A DNA stretch of 64,000 nt from Anseranas semipalmata. Taxonomy: Eukaryota > Chordata > Aves > Anseriformes > Anseranatidae. The DNA lies in assembly GCA_013399115.1 (NCBI GenBank), contig VXAA01004003.1:62001-126000 (forward strand), read 5' to 3'. The notes beneath the pieces were generated by a model, which worked only from the letters and a program-made list of their open reading frames with translations, was not told where the DNA came from and ran no database searches. Below, in pieces: positions 1-13,937 of the stretch. A program made the position numbers and the translations under genes. The first letter of the stretch is position 1. Each line of letters begins with the position of its first letter.

Positions 1-1761
1 GAAGGTATGCGCTCTAATCCCCTAAGAAATAATAGGATTTGTTTGCATACCTCCCACTAATCGCTTGGAAAATGTACACCTTCATGTTCTTCATTTCTGA
101 TTGCCAATCTGAAAATAAATCCCCAGTGTACTATGCTTTAGTTGAAAGGAAAGCTGTCGCAATTGGAAAATAATTTATCAGACTTGAACAAAAATCTATT
201 TAACTTTCATTCATTTTATATAATTTCCTTGGCTAATTCTGCTCATTATGCAGAGATATATGCATTTAAACAAAGGCTTACTCTTTTATACCTCATCACC
301 TTTACCCATCCAATCTTACAATACAGTCATGCTACTAGAATGTATTTTTGCTATCTGTTTTATGGCAGCTAAATGATGTAAAAAAAAGCATTAAAATGCG
401 ATTTCACAGCATGATTGAGCAGAAGAAGCTGTCTTGCAAAGATGAAGTGTATTGTTCTGAGTAAAGTAATCTTTGAATAGCAGAACCAGGAAACAAGAAC
501 AACTAGCAAACTCAGCATCTTCTTTTATTCTCTCTCACCTCCCCATCATTTCCAGTTTTTTCCAGTCTAACAATCCTGCCAGCTGATTTGGGTAGTAACA
601 CTTCCAAGAGATGTAACATTTGCTGCCCTTTAGTGCTTTCTGTTAAGCTCTGCCTGATATATTTGAAATCTAGTCAAAATCTGTTACCAACAGTACACAA
701 AACAAAATCATAAGACTATTTGAGAACCTAAATTCAATTTATTTTCATAGGTTCTGTGTGTTTATTTTTTGTTGGTTTTGGTTTTTAGAATTTTAATTTT
801 TCAGCTCTTATGCAAAACCAAAAGGGCTAGCACTTTCCCTTTATATAAAGAACTCGATCTGTTTTTGTGAGTTAAATGCTTTAGGCTAAAACAAATAAAA
901 CAAACCACCACCATCCTTACTATCATCTCTCCCTTAAGAGTTGATAATATTTGGCAACATTGTCCCAAGCATGAAATCACCTTCAATCCTGAGCTAACTT
1001 TTTGGATTGGATGGTCCAAGCCAGAAGGCAAAATGATGAAGAGGGCTGGAATGCGAAGGGCTGGAACCACATGTAAATCAAGTCATCACTGTAAACGTGA
1101 TGAGTAACCTCAGAACTGAATGGCATAAGAACAGTATAAATTATCAAAAAGCTCAGTATTACCTTTGTTTTCCTCTTCATGGATGTTCTCTGACCAGGTT
1201 ACAAGCCCCTTCTCCACACCTTTTTCCCCCTCATTTAAATCCCCTCTCACCTCTGACTAGTCACTAGAAATAACAGCTAGCATATTTTTTTTTCTTTTCA
1301 GCTCCACTATCTTATCTATTTTTAAGCCTTATCTTAAAGGTGATTGACACTGTAAACTGCTTCATAAAGCCTTCGTTTTCTACTACTTCATCTTTTACTT
1401 GGTCTATGAGCCTGGCCTTGCCAAACCATCCAGTGATTTCAGCATTAGAAACCCAGCCGGTCAGAAATCATTTGGCAATGTAAACCGTTGGGAGATGCTT
1501 TACACAAACCCTGCTTAACAGAGGTTGGTTTGTTGTACAAAAGGATGCATCATCTAGACAATTACAATCTGTAAATATTTTTCTCACTTGTTTGTACCAA
1601 TACAGATTGAATTTCTACCAGAAATATCTATTATTTATAATATTTATTTGTGATTTATATTCAGACTGGAATGCTTCAGAGCAAGAAATTCTGTGTTTAT
1701 TCAGTACCAAGAAATGAGAATCCAATAATGAGAAGTTACACCTTCTCAGTGCTACACTAAA

Positions 1762-1764
<3 letters not shown>

Positions 1765-1794
<30 letters not shown>
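1765..1794. repeat. Poly(A) run, 30 nt
   Basis: Uninterrupted A30 followed by GGAAAGAAAAAG. No element was recognised immediately upstream, so it may be simple sequence or a worn retroposon tail. Confidence 0.95.
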
Positions 1795-1796
<2 letters not shown>

Positions 1797-4536
1797 AAAG
1801 AAAAAGAAAAAAAGATTCCCGACATACTCACTCACTATATTTTTTCCCTCAGTATACACAGATTCAGGATACGTCTTTATGCAGTTTTCTTCTCATTAAC
1901 GTCTGCCTGATGCTGGTAGATCCTGAGGTGAATTGACCTGCTTTTCCCAACACACGGTTGCTGTTATCAGCCAATACTAGCTAGGCACATGCATTCGTTA
2001 GCACAATTAGAAGCAGGGAACGTATGTGCATACAGACACATTCTGTAGCAGACAGCAGCTCCAACAGAGCAGACAATCCTTTCTTCCACACCAGCCCACA
2101 CGTGACCTGAACTTCACAGTATCTTGTGCTCATGTGAAATTAATGCCAGGTCGGATTGGGCCTCCCCGCTCACAGGATTCACTGGACTCTGAATTGTGTA
2201 AAGCGGTAAAAGTTTGTTTCATTTGTGAGATCTTAAATGCCTACTGTGCTAATTTTAAAACTACATTCCAGCATGGAATAAAACCACCACCTAGACTCGT
2301 CAAAACAAAATTCTTCAGCACTTCTGATAAAAATATAGAATAAGATTTGAGGCAACAGACCAAGGTGACGTGGGGTGATGTGGCCACCTCTTTTCATGGA
2401 ATATCGCAGACTGAACTAGCAAACCATTTATTCAAAGCTGATCTTGGCCACATTTTGTATCTACAATAAGTTAAAAAAAAATTAAAGCCACTTTTATCCT
2501 GGTTCATGTGCTCTTTTCTGCTGGAATGTGTTTCCAGTCTCTTAAAAGTTCAATTAAACCTCTCATTGTTTCACGGAATGGTTTCTTCATGCATTTTATT
2601 ACTTGAGTTACAATTACATTCCACATTACATTAGTTAATTAGCACAGATCTTCTCTTCATGGTCTGTCTCATACTACATGAGAGCTAACTGTAAAGCCTC
2701 ATGTGTCAGTGATATCAAATCCAGTCAAATAAGTGACTTTTAAAACCTTGTGTCTACTATACATATCAATTAGTTTCAGGAATATGTACATTGAGAATTA
2801 ATACAGTTCCCTGTTGCTGCATTTGATATATGACCTAGTAAGATGGAAGCTGCTCTAAAACATTCACACCTTTTATTTGCACTCTGAGGCTTCAAAACAG
2901 CAGCCACATTATCAGATACCACACGGAATCAGTGTTCATTAGACAAGGTCAAACACTGTCACTTTTAATTTGAGACTTGTATCTGTCCTAAATCTGAATT
3001 TGTCCAGTTGCATATATAAAAGGTTACACAGTAAAGAAACAGAATATCAGAAGGGGAACAGAGGAATTTCAATCAAAAGCCAGATAAAGATTGCTTAAGA
3101 AAAGTTTTGCAATTGAAAGGCTGCTATTTTTTCCCCAATCAACTACTATTTCCTTCTTGCTGATGAGAAATTTTCTTACTCCTGAATAGCTAGTTAGAAG
3201 ACTAATCAATACAAGATGGCTAAGCAGATGTGTTTTTGGTTTTTTGAACATGCACAGCTGTACATTAATTTTTACGGAAGAGGCAACTTTGTCATGTGAA
3301 GACAGGCACAATCTTCTTAAGTCTTCCTGTGATAGGAATATTATATGGAAAACATAGGAATACTATAGGGAAAACATGAATTTAATACATTTAATCAACT
3401 AATTTGTATTGCAATATCAACTAATCTAGTTTTGATAGAGGAGCACTTATAGAATTAAATACTATAAACTAAAAGACAAGTTAGAAAGGATTTTTTTATA
3501 ATTATTTTAAGTAAATGCTAGCCAACCCCAAAATCCAAATACTTGTTTTCCATGCATTTAAAATGGTGGAATAACTACAGTATCTTAAAGTTGTTCTAAT
3601 GAAAATGTGAGCACATGTCACATGTTGCTAAGGAGAGAACAAAATAAAACACAGGCAGAAAAATCTAAATTAGAAACCAACTGTATAAAACAGGTGTTCA
3701 TCTTTTTACAAAGTCATTCTAATATGCTTAGGAAATAAAGTTTTAAATATATTATAGTTTTACATTCTTTAGACTACAGAAGTGCAAAACTAAGAAATGG
3801 GACACCTTGAATACCAAGCAGGAGAAGATTAAATTATTCATCTTATTGTAGAATTGCAATACAGATCAGTAAACAGCAAAATATGCTTTTCTGAGGATGC
3901 CTCATTCCTCCTCCTTACACTGCAAAACCATATGGCAAAATATTCTATTTTTTAAGCCTCCACAAATAAATATGAACAGTGCCAGTTCATCTGAATAGCC
4001 AATGGACACACTTAGAGCTTGCAGAAAATGTGAAGATAGGAAGGTCTCCTTGCCACCAATCTCAGCTCCTTTTGCCAAGTCTCAGGTGCACTGTAAAAGC
4101 CTTCATTATGAGTACATTCACCAAATAAATTAAGATAAAGGAAAATGGCAAAAAATGTATAGTTTAAGTTAGATATAGTAGACCTGTTGGGGACAGAAGA
4201 GAAACTACATTTAAGAATCTTCTTTTTACCTCGGAACTGTTACAGGTCAATATGTAGATAAACGAATATGCAACACAACCAAGTATTTAAGCCTAAAACA
4301 TGAAAACACTAGGATTGCATAACAATATGAAACAAGCTGCCAAACTTCCTAAAATATGTAGAATTAGAAGTTTTACAAGACAAATCAATTCTGGAAACAA
4401 AACAGAAAGCCAAGCACTTCCAAAACACTAAAATAAACACAATAGTCAGCCTTTGTACATTCTTCCCTTGGAAAAATGAGGGAAAATACTATGATAGAAT
4501 GAGCATTTTAAAAATCTGTATAGCTTGCTTCCAGTT

Positions 4537-4689
4537 AAAGAAAAGAAAAGAAAAGAAAAAGAAAAAGAAAAAGAAAAAGAAAAAGAAAAAGAAAAAAAGA
4601 AAAAGAAAAAGAAAAAGAAAAAGAAAAAGAAAAAGAAAAAGAAAAAGAAAAAGAAAAAGAAAAAGAAAAAGAAAAAGAAAAAGAAAAGA
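4537..4689. repeat. (AAAAAG)n satellite
   Basis: About 150 bp of near-perfect repeats: a few AAAAG pentamers, then AAAAAG hexamers with one longer A-rich unit near 4592. The hexamer makes all plus frames open and gives spurious Lys-Arg or Glu-Lys proteins. In the ZFYVE28 transcript it appears as (CUUUUU)n. Confidence 0.98.
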
Positions 4690-7600
4690 TCTAAAGCTTG
4701 TTTTTCATGTTAATGTATGTCCTTTCACCCCAAAATACTAAATGCCACTTTGTTGTGTGTTTTTCTTCTTACATTATTTCCTCTCTTTAACAGTTTGGTT
4801 TGCTACCACAGCCTTTACTTATAACATTGTCCCTGCATCAGATCCGATACTGACTACATTTTTGCCAGTGCTTTTCTCATATTTGTATATCATTAATCCC
4901 ATTGCCCAAGACTCTCAATGCCCTTTGTGCTTTTTTCGAGATACTTGCAAGCAAATAATGGAGAAAGAGAAAACAACATCAGCTATGATTTAAAAAACAA
5001 GGTAGTAGAGATAGTCAATGTACAGATGTTAAGCAGAAGAGCATTTAATCTTTATTTTAAACTCCTTTAAACTGCTTTAAACTTTTACTTTAAACTGAAC
5101 ATCGAGGCTAGATCGGGAAACCTGAAATAAAAGGTATTTCAGACTTAAAGGATTAATCACAGTAAACCTGACAGGATCATTGAAATTATACTAATAATGT
5201 CATATTGCATGGTATAAGAATGGATTTACTAGAAGAACCAGTTTATGTCATAACATACACATTTGACAGCTGCTTGATTCAGACAAGGGAAAGAAAATTT
5301 TCTGCTCCTAGTTTCTGAGTTACAGTAACTAGAAAGTAAATACATTTATCAATCTGATGAATGAGTATACCCTGCAGCTATTCCATGTATATTAGATTGC
5401 TTATTGTTCTAGCTAATGGGTCCATCATTCTGAGAATAATCTACTGTCTCAAACATTTCCCCTATGGTTAAGCTGGCATTCACAAGCATGTAATAGGGAG
5501 CAGTCACAGAAGCCTAATATGATCTTCCAATTTAAGAATACCATTGAAAAGCAGTGATTAGTCACCACCCAGGCAGCATGAGTAAGAAAAGGTCTGCAAA
5601 GTTGAGTTTTGTAACTGAATTCTCTCTTTTACCGATAACATGACTAGTGATTCAGAGGCAAGAACCAAATCTATATATAGACATATAGACATATCAAAAC
5701 TAAGGAGCAACACACACACAATTGTTTAATCTAAAGTCCTCAGTAGATCCCCAGCATCACCATATCCTGCAGAATATACCGAAGGAGTTAGCATCAGAAC
5801 ATCTCCAAATAAAGGAGCAACAATCTAGTAACGAAATGCTTTCATTCTTATTTCCCCACTTCTGACAAGATGGAATGGTAGTTCCCAATTAGTAACAGAT
5901 GCACTGTACTCTCTATAAGGGATAGGGAGAATTAGATGTAATCAACAAAGGGGCTGTGGAAGAGGCAATGGTGAAAACACACAAAACCCACCAACTTGTT
6001 AACAAAATATTCTGAAATACTCATCCAAGCATTTCAGGAGAACTCAGGAATGAATGAGATGGATTACTAACCTCTCATTTAAAACTTCCTTGATACCTGA
6101 ACTTTAAAGGTGGCAATTGGGAAAAACAGACAAAACTCCAAGGAGATTCAAACAACTCTAGTTCTGTGAGCCTGATGTTCATACCAAGCAACTTAACAGA
6201 CTGTAACAAAAGTTAACATGGGTAGACAATAATGGTAGGGTCTGCCTGGGAAGATAGTGTGGCTTCTGCAGAGGGCACCTCTTGGGAGTTCTCTGAAGGG
6301 GTCAAGAAGCTTGTGGAGAATGGTGATCTGGCCAGCAGTCTCTGGATTTCCGAGTAAGTTCTCTCAAAATACCTCACCAAAGGCTTTTAGGAAAATTAAG
6401 GATCCAAAGCATAATGGGGAAGCATAATTCACCAAAATAGTGAATAATTCTCAACCATAAGTATGGAGGAGTTGTTAAATGACCACGTCTCAGAACAGCA
6501 GGAGGTCATTTAGGACCCTGTGGGTTTTTGTTTTCTGATATGGTCTGCAAAAATGGGGAGAGCAATGAGGTCTGAAAAGCTGCCAGCTGTGCAAAATTAT
6601 TCAGGATAGTAAGAACAAGGGCAGACTGAAGATCTGCACAGGATCTCAAAGACTGGATAACAGGTAATAAAATGACAGGTGAGATTCAACTGACAAACAT
6701 AGGGAGAACAATTTTAGCTTCACACAGAATGACAGCCTCTGAGCTCGCAAGCAGGATCTTGGGTCTTTGGCAGACAACATCAAAAAAACATCAGCTCACC
6801 ACTCAGCAATAGGCCAAAAAATCCAAAGTCAAGTATTAGGAACCACTGGAAAAACAACAGAAAACAATTACAGCACTGTGAAAATCCATGGTTTGCCCAT
6901 ATCTTGACTAACCGTAGTTCTCATTCCCTTATCTCTAAAAGAAAGGTTTAGAGAAAGACAAAAGGAATGATTAATGTTATGGGACAACTTCAGTACAAAG
7001 AATGATCAAGTAGGCCGTGACTTTTCCAACCTCAAAGAGAGACCGGGTCAGAAAAGCATGACTGAGGTCCACAAAGTCACAAATGGCATGGACTGGACAA
7101 GGACTTGGAAAAGAGGTTATTGTTACATACACAAACCATGGAAGGCTAAAAAAGAAGCTGATATATAATTTTATTATATTTTGTGGAATTGCTGTCACAA
7201 ATATCACTTAATATCCTACCCAAGGGAAAAATTACTAGACAAATAGAGTTTTGTAATAGATGTATAATTTATCTGGTCACTGTAATTAAACATACAGTAA
7301 TTACTTTTAAGCAATATTCCATTTGAAGTGTTGTAAAAGCATGAAGTGTCAAATGGATTTGTGAATTACTTCTTAATAGAAATACTGAATCGTCTTCATT
7401 TTATGAGGCCTTGAATATGACGACACTTGCAAGCCTAAGATCACGAACATTCAGAATAATGAGGAAGATAAAGGTACCTTCTCAAAAATTGAGTTTTAAG
7501 CATGGTAAGTTACATTGTACCTGTAAGAGGAATTAAGCCTGTCCCAAATAACTCTTGATTCTATTTACACTGCTACTAAAAAATTTCATAATTCAATTGG

Positions 7601-8660
7601 AATGTTATTAAATGATTATTTCTGCACCCTTTATATTGTGGTAATGCTTCATGGTTCAAGCTACCCCCACTGTATTATCCTGAACTCCAACAACAAGAGA
7701 AATCCTGCACCACACACAATCTCCGCACTACTGACAGGCACAAAGGAAGAAAATCATCACAGAAATAAAGAAGACAACAATAATTTATCTCATTTCTTCC
7801 CTCTGCTTTACAGTATTAATACTTCAGGGAAACTGAGGATATTACTCACTATAAAAAAAAAGTTATCCTCTAAATGGTAAAACAAAATAAATATAAAAAT
7901 ACAAAACAGGAAGAAAAAAGATCTGGTTTTCTACAAATATATGTAGGACCCCAATGTCTAATCAAAGTTGATTTGAAGCATAGCATTTTCTTTAACAGAC
8001 ATTATTATGGTCTCTCAATGTTATATAGTTCCTTATTTTAACAAAATACATAGAAAATTAATATATTACCTCTATTCTTCTATCAGCTTTGGCTGAAATA
8101 GTCTAATAAAGTTTAAAAGCTGCTTCTGCACTCTATGAGTTTCCTCCGACACAATTATTCACAAATCCACTCATGCCCACAGGCAACATGATCAGATAAG
8201 CCCTGTTTTCTTAAATGAAGCTAAGATAAGAGTTGGGATGTGTTCAAATCACAATTTAATCCCATGTACTTTTGTAGAAGTTAACTTTTTAGTATCTGCC
8301 AGACACTTTTTTCTGCAAAACAGCAGAACACAACAAACGTAGTCACTCAGGTAATGTTTAGTGGCAACGCACCCGTTGTTACATTAAACTGGTAAGATTA
8401 GTGTACTTGATTTCAATGGTATAGAAATACTATAGAATTAAAATTCATCTGTTCTCTACTTGTTTTCCAAAAAAAAAAAAAAGCTGATGAAGACCAACAA
8501 AAAGCTACTTGCATTAAAACTGTGTATTCAAAAACTTCTTAATCCTTCAACATAATTTTCTTTAAAATCAACACTAATTGTACACTGATCACTAAAGAAT
8601 GAGGATAGAAGAATTTATTTATATGCAAATCTTACAACCAAAAAGTCAAGTTGCTCTTAC

Positions 8661-10022
8661 CTTGAACTAGATCTTGACTTTATATCTTCCTTTGCTGTCC
8701 TTTCACTACTAGCATCTTCATTGTTCTCCGCTTTTTTCTCACATAGCTGTTTTCTCTTCTCCCACCTCTTCTGCTGATTTGAGATGCTTTCTGCTTCTCC
8801 TTGCCAGTCATTTTCTGCTCCTACCTGTGAACCTGAGGAATGTGCCAGGCACTTAGAGGAGATCGGCAGATTTTGCTCTTCTCTGCCAAAGTCTCTTTCT
8901 GCTAACAAAGCAGAAGTTTCAGGTTTTAATGTTTCCTGTGCAGGGACTGAATTGTCCAAGTTATCTACATGGTCCATTTCCTTAGACTTCACTAACGTGT
9001 ATGAAGCATTTACAACACCTCCTGCAGAATGTTTAGTCTTTAAACCTTCCACACTATCCTCCCTGCTGTCTTCACAGCTGCCACAACACACACACGAATT
9101 AATTAGACAGTTTGTGGCAGCTATACTGAGTTTATGGGATTCATCCTCCTCCTCATTTGCTAATGGATTAGCAGATCCAGGAACACAATTAATAGCTGCT
9201 TCGGGTGTTACTGGGGATTCTGAGCTAGAGGGAGATTTAGGATTGAATATTACAGTAGCAGATATTTTCATTCCCCCCGTTCTGTGAGCTATCATCTCTG
9301 CCATTTCTGCATCATCAGCATATGCATCCCAACCATTGAGGTATAACTGTGAATCCGGACCTTCTAAACAGCTGCACGAATTCTGAACTGAGATGCCAGA
9401 CATCTGTTTGCTGTCTTCAATATTGTTATTATTGCTTACATCGCTTTCTGCATCTTTTAAAAGCAAGGTTTCCTCTGTCTGATGACCATTCTCGTACAGT
9501 AGAGCATCTCTATATTGCAGGTTCTGTTTTGAATTGTGGCAAGGGTTATTCACCCAAGCAAAAGTATCACTTACTGAATCCAACCCAGCAAGAGCCTCCC
9601 CTGCTCCATCTAGATCATCCATAAAAAACACTCTATCCTCTTCATCAGTTAAATTGTCAAGATGGTGTCTTGTTGGTGAAGCTTCTGTGCTAGAACTATT
9701 TCTCAGGCTAGGTCTGTGAGCTGGAGACTGACAGATGCTTGGAGGGGAAAGCAGAGAAGACATTTCATCTCCAACTCTGTGTACCATCCTGTTCAGCTGT
9801 TCCAGCTCCTGTTCATCATACTGCATAGAACAAGCCAGCTCAGCCTCTGTGTTCTCAGCTTTTGCTGAGAGCTCCTTTGCTGGCAAAGTTGCAGTTATGC
9901 CTGGTGTAATGACAGAGGTTACTTCAGGATCTGTTCTGACAGGAAAATCCACATCTTGAGAGATGCAGAGGTTACGCTCCAGTGTGTGCAGTTCATCCTC
10001 AGTTAGCGTCTGAAGTAGATCC
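8661..10022 (-). CDS. ZFYVE28: ZFYVE28 coding exon 8 (large central exon)
   Basis: This exon has 1362 nt: 1 base finishing Arg268, 453 codons (about residues 269-721) and 2 bases of the next Arg. It begins [20 protein letters not shown] and ends [10 protein letters not shown]. The donor is TTCAAG|GTAAGA; the in-frame TAA just beyond it is intronic. Conserved islands, by codon within the exon: 61-94 ([20 protein letters not shown] onward), 130-136 (RVFFMDD), 241-264 ([20 protein letters not shown] onward) and a cysteine cluster CVCCGSC at 310-316 (9074-9094). Between them the chain is rich in Ser, Asn, Glu and Pro and looks disordered. The exon is the linker between the N-terminal domain and the FYVE finger, which lies outside the window. 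Confidence 0.97.
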
Positions 10023-11348
10023 CTAAAAATAAAGAAATACATTTGACATTACATTTACAATCACAAGACGCATTGACGTTACGCATTGTAAAAAAGCTTT
10101 TACGGTCAGTACAGAAATCCAGAAAGTGAACGTGGGAGCACAGTGTACTTTCAGCTGCATAACTCAGGGTGCATTTTGCATTCACGTTTAGAACACTTGG
10201 GATTGCTAGTGCCTGAATTTGAAAACACTCATGCAAATACAGGGTACTAAATTATTTATATCCCTGCAATAAAGCCCCAAAATAAATCAAAACACACCCA
10301 TAAAGGAAAATGGATCTTCGCCCCTCCCCATCTACTCAGAATGAAAGTGTTACTCACTTTAGATATACTTTGTCATTTTTTAATTCACAAATTTGACCTT
10401 GATTATAAAATACATTTGCCATGCTTGGTGCAAGGTCCTGAAAATTATTCTACAAAAGAGTACAGTGGAAGTTTCACACCCTTATATTGTCAAATAAAAA
10501 TAACTCATTAGAAGTATTAATATCACTTATGCAATGCTGACGTCTTGGAAGCCTATTCAATGAAACAGGGACTGGAACTTGGCTCTCCCCTGCCTCCAAC
10601 ACAAACTTGGGTATTAGGGAACTAGGCTTTTGCATGATCTTAGGAATCAGGCAGGCCTAAAAGCAAACATTTAGGCATTTAATAAATTGTTTTCTAGAGA
10701 CATAAAGCATCTCCAATATTATGAAGTGTCCTCAGTATTGCAGTTTAGGACTACAAACACCTAAAAGAAAGTGTTATTTGAGACTTATGTTTAAACACTT
10801 TGTAACTTTAAAAAAAAAAATACATAGACACAGCACTTAAAATTAAGTCTGAATTTAATTTATACTATGCTTCTGAAGTAGAAGCTGCATATAAAAATAT
10901 CCTCTGTCAAGGACTGTTGTCAACAGCCACTGTTTCAAAGACCAGCAAGTATATTTTAGCATAAATAAATGGATAGAAAAAAGGAGACCTTTTGCTTAAA
11001 CAGAGGCTAGGAGTCCATTATTTCTCACATGTTTAGAAGTCATTGGCTAGCAGGTGATATGCAGCTGACAAAATATCACGATTATGACAATAATAATAAT
11101 AATGATATGCATATATTAAGAGTTCCCTTAAAGGAGTAACTTCAGTCTAAACAAGAGGACCACTCACTCCCCCCAAAAAAGAACCATTCAACACATCTCA
11201 TGTCTTGATTTCCATCAACCAATGGTTTGCCTTCTTTAACTTGTTACCTCAAAGGCCAAATATTTTTCCCATCACTATCACTAAAAGATCAAATTACCTA
11301 AAAATACATCCTTGGTATCTGACTTGTGTATCAGTTAACAAACAAAAT

Positions 11349-11369
11349 ACACACACACACACACACACA
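11349..11369. repeat. (CA)n microsatellite
   Basis: About ten perfect AC units, ending in ATATCAG. Confidence 0.97.
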
Positions 11370-11573
11370 TATCAGTTTAGATACCCATGTCTAAGGCAGA
11401 ATAAGCATAGAATATACTTTTTGTTGTTGTTAAGGTTACGTACATTCCAGATCATTAACATCTTTATATAAAAATAAGTTTTTGTTCTTGGGGGGAAAAT
11501 AAGAGTCATCATATGATTGAAAAGAATACTAAGCCTATTCAAGTACCACCTAAAAGAAAAATCACACCACCAT

Positions 11574-12332
11574 ATCATAGAATCATATCATAGAATCATA
11601 GAACGGCATAGGTTGAAAAGGACCTTAAAGATCATCTAGTTTCAACCCCCCTGCTCTGGGCAGGGTTGCCAACTACTAGAGCAGGCTGCCCAGCGCCACA
11701 TCCAGCCTGGCCTTGAATGCCTCCAGGGATGGGGCATCCACAACCTCTCTGGGCAACCTGTTCCAGTGCCTCACCACCCTCTGAGTGAAAAACTTCCTCC
11801 TAATATCCAACCTAAATCTCCCCTGTCTTAGTTTGTAACCATTCCCCCTTGTCCTATCACTATAAACGTGTGTGAACACGCGTTCCCCCTCCTGTTTATA
11901 CGCTCCCTTCAGGTACTGGAAGGCCGCAATGAGGTCTCCCCGGAGCCTTCTCTTCTCCAAGCTAAACAAGCCCAGTTCCCTCAACCTTTCTTCATAGGAG
12001 AGGTGTTCCAGCCCTCTGATCATCTTAGTGGCCCTCCTCTGGACCCGTTCCAAGAGCTCCACATCCTTCTTGTGCTGGGGGCCCCAGGCCTGCACGCAGT
12101 ATTCCACGTGGGGTCTCACCAGAGCAGAGTAGAGGGGGACAATCACCTCCCTCTCCCTGCTGGCCACCCCTCTTTTAATGCAGCCCAGGACATAGTTGGC
12201 CTTCCGAGCCGCAAGCGCGCACTGCCGGCTCATGTCCAGCTTCTCATCCAGCAGGACCCCCAAGTCCATCTCCGCAGGGCTGCTCTCGAGTTCTTCTTCT
12301 CCCAGTCTGTATAGGTACCTGGATCCTCCCCC
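11574..12332 (-). mobile_element. CR1 LINE, 5'-truncated, with open RT C-terminal frame
   Basis: The 3' end is on the left, marked by repeated ATCATAGAATCAT units (the reverse of the CR1 tail ATTCTATGAT). On the minus strand an uninterrupted frame of 197 codons from 12269 to 11676 encodes the C-terminal part of the CR1 ORF2 protein, with landmarks [69 protein letters not shown] and [19 protein letters not shown]. The element lies in intron 7 in the same orientation as ZFYVE28. It is truncated at the 5' end and cannot be autonomous. The open frame implies a fairly recent insertion compared with the other copies here. The 5' boundary is approximate. Confidence 0.95.
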
Positions 12333-12837
12333 TTTCAGCTACTTCCATATTCTCTAATAGAGAAGTTGGTGTTTATTTCAACCATATGCACCTTGAAGTC
12401 CAAAATGTGACAATTTTTCCAGTTATAAATTAGTAAGAAAGGGAAATGGGCAATCTTTGTAGGCCCACTTATCTCATAAAGCTATAAACGTTATATTGCT
12501 ATCTGGCACACTAAAACATTTAAGACGACCTATACATTTCTTTTGTCTAAACAGTATGTCATAGCATCTTTTTTGTCAGAACTTTTAATTAAACAGAAAC
12601 CAGTGTCTGTATGAGACTGGGCATTTTAACATCACGATAAAAAGCAAATTGACAGAGAACGGTTTAAGTTTTAAGGCCAACAAAAATAGCTGTAAATCAA
12701 CAAAAAACAAACTAACATGATTTTTTTGTACAAGGCTTTCTACCACAAATTGTCAGTTCATAAATTTTTAGAAAAACGCTGGGATATAGAATATCAGAAG
12801 CAGAAACAAAGAAAAGTGAGATTTTTAGAAACAGAAT

Positions 12838-12862
12838 TAGTAGTAGTAGTAGTAGTAGTAGT
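12838..12862. repeat. (TAG)n microsatellite
   Basis: Eight TAG units in a row, in intron 7. Confidence 0.97.
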
Positions 12863-13937
12863 AACAGAGTAAGCACACAAACACAAAAGTGAATGGTTTA
12901 AGCTTGTCTCTCATCTATGCAAAGACATTAAAAACAAGGTATTTTGGGGTGAGGTCAAGGTCCATCAAGTAGAGAAACTGGTCTCTAACATTAGATTGTA
13001 AGGAAAAGCGTAAGAGCCAGCTAACCATACAGTGCCACGTGTATCCAACTGGCTTCCAACAACCTGTAGCTCAGGCATTTCTGAGGTGGCATCTTCGTGG
13101 TCAATAATCCTTGGAGAACTTCTCTTGCATGAATGAAAATCTGTGTGTCAGGAACTAAATGACAGCCAACTATTTAAAACTCAGCTACGCTTCTATATAC
13201 ACCACAATCATGCTCCCTTCACAAAACACACCAGAATTAGCAACTTCTACAAATACAGACTATACTAGCAACTTTCAAAGGAATTCGCCTTCCATCCAAG
13301 CTCATGAGCATAAATGGGAATTAAATGGGCCCAAGGAAAAATCTAGATTGAGCCCTCTGATTTTCAGCATCTAATCTGGCGTTTTATTCACTCTCCAGAA
13401 CGTTGCATTGCAGTGGTTGGGATTCCTGGATGTCTGGTTGCCCAGAGTTGTTCTGCTTCCCTTCTGAAGACACAGAAAGCCTGACTACTAAGACCTATTT
13501 TTTATATGTTTTACCTATTTATAGTAAACATGAAGGTTTCTGCAAGTCCTGGAAATATATATTTACTGCATTCTGGTCAAATGGCTGACTTCATTGAGTT
13601 GGGTAATGAACTCTTCATTTCTGCCAATAACAAACACCTTAAAATTTGAGAACGATTGTTTGCAGTTTTAAGAATAAGTAAATAAAGCTTGATTCAAAAA
13701 ACAATGAAATCAGCTGACAAAAAAAAAGCCTGTTGGCTTTTTAGGGCTTTGAGTCAGATCTATTCTGCCTGGCAAGAGATGCTATATACAGTCAGTTAGA
13801 CTGCATGTGGTAGTCCACCAGCCCTGTTATTTTAGTAGGGAAATCATTCCTGCTTTAAATTCATGTAGGAAATCTGCTCAACTTCCTAATCGAAACATCA
13901 GGAATTTTGCTATCAATTACCCTCACTTCTCTGCATT

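Larger units (their letters stand above)
1..8660 (-). other. Part of ZFYVE28 intron 8
   Basis: This is AT-rich intronic sequence downstream of exon 8. I looked on the minus strand for the FYVE motif (R-R-K-H-H-C-R) and the segment that should follow exon 8, and saw neither, so the remaining exons are probably beyond position 1. Contents are a poly(A) run at 1765-1794 and a long AAAAAG satellite at 4537-4689. Otherwise I see no gene or recognisable repeat. Confidence 0.7.

Noticed and set aside
4499..4741. Lys/Arg- and Glu/Lys-rich proteins
   Set aside because: These are translations of the AAAAAG satellite, not genes.
1..8660. Possible FYVE-domain exons in the left end
   Set aside because: I looked for the reverse complement of the R-R-K-H-H-C-R motif and the segment after exon 8 and saw no match; a reading by eye could still miss a short exon.
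8784..9287. 167-codon plus-strand open frame
   Set aside because: It lies antisense within ZFYVE28 exon 8 and is a shadow of the coding strand.
10022..10042. Apparent start MYFFIFR of the large frame
   Set aside because: These codons read through the acceptor TTTTTAG of intron 7; the exon begins at 10022, so the methionine is intronic.
11868..12314. 148-codon plus-strand open frame
   Set aside because: It is antisense to the CR1 ORF2 region.
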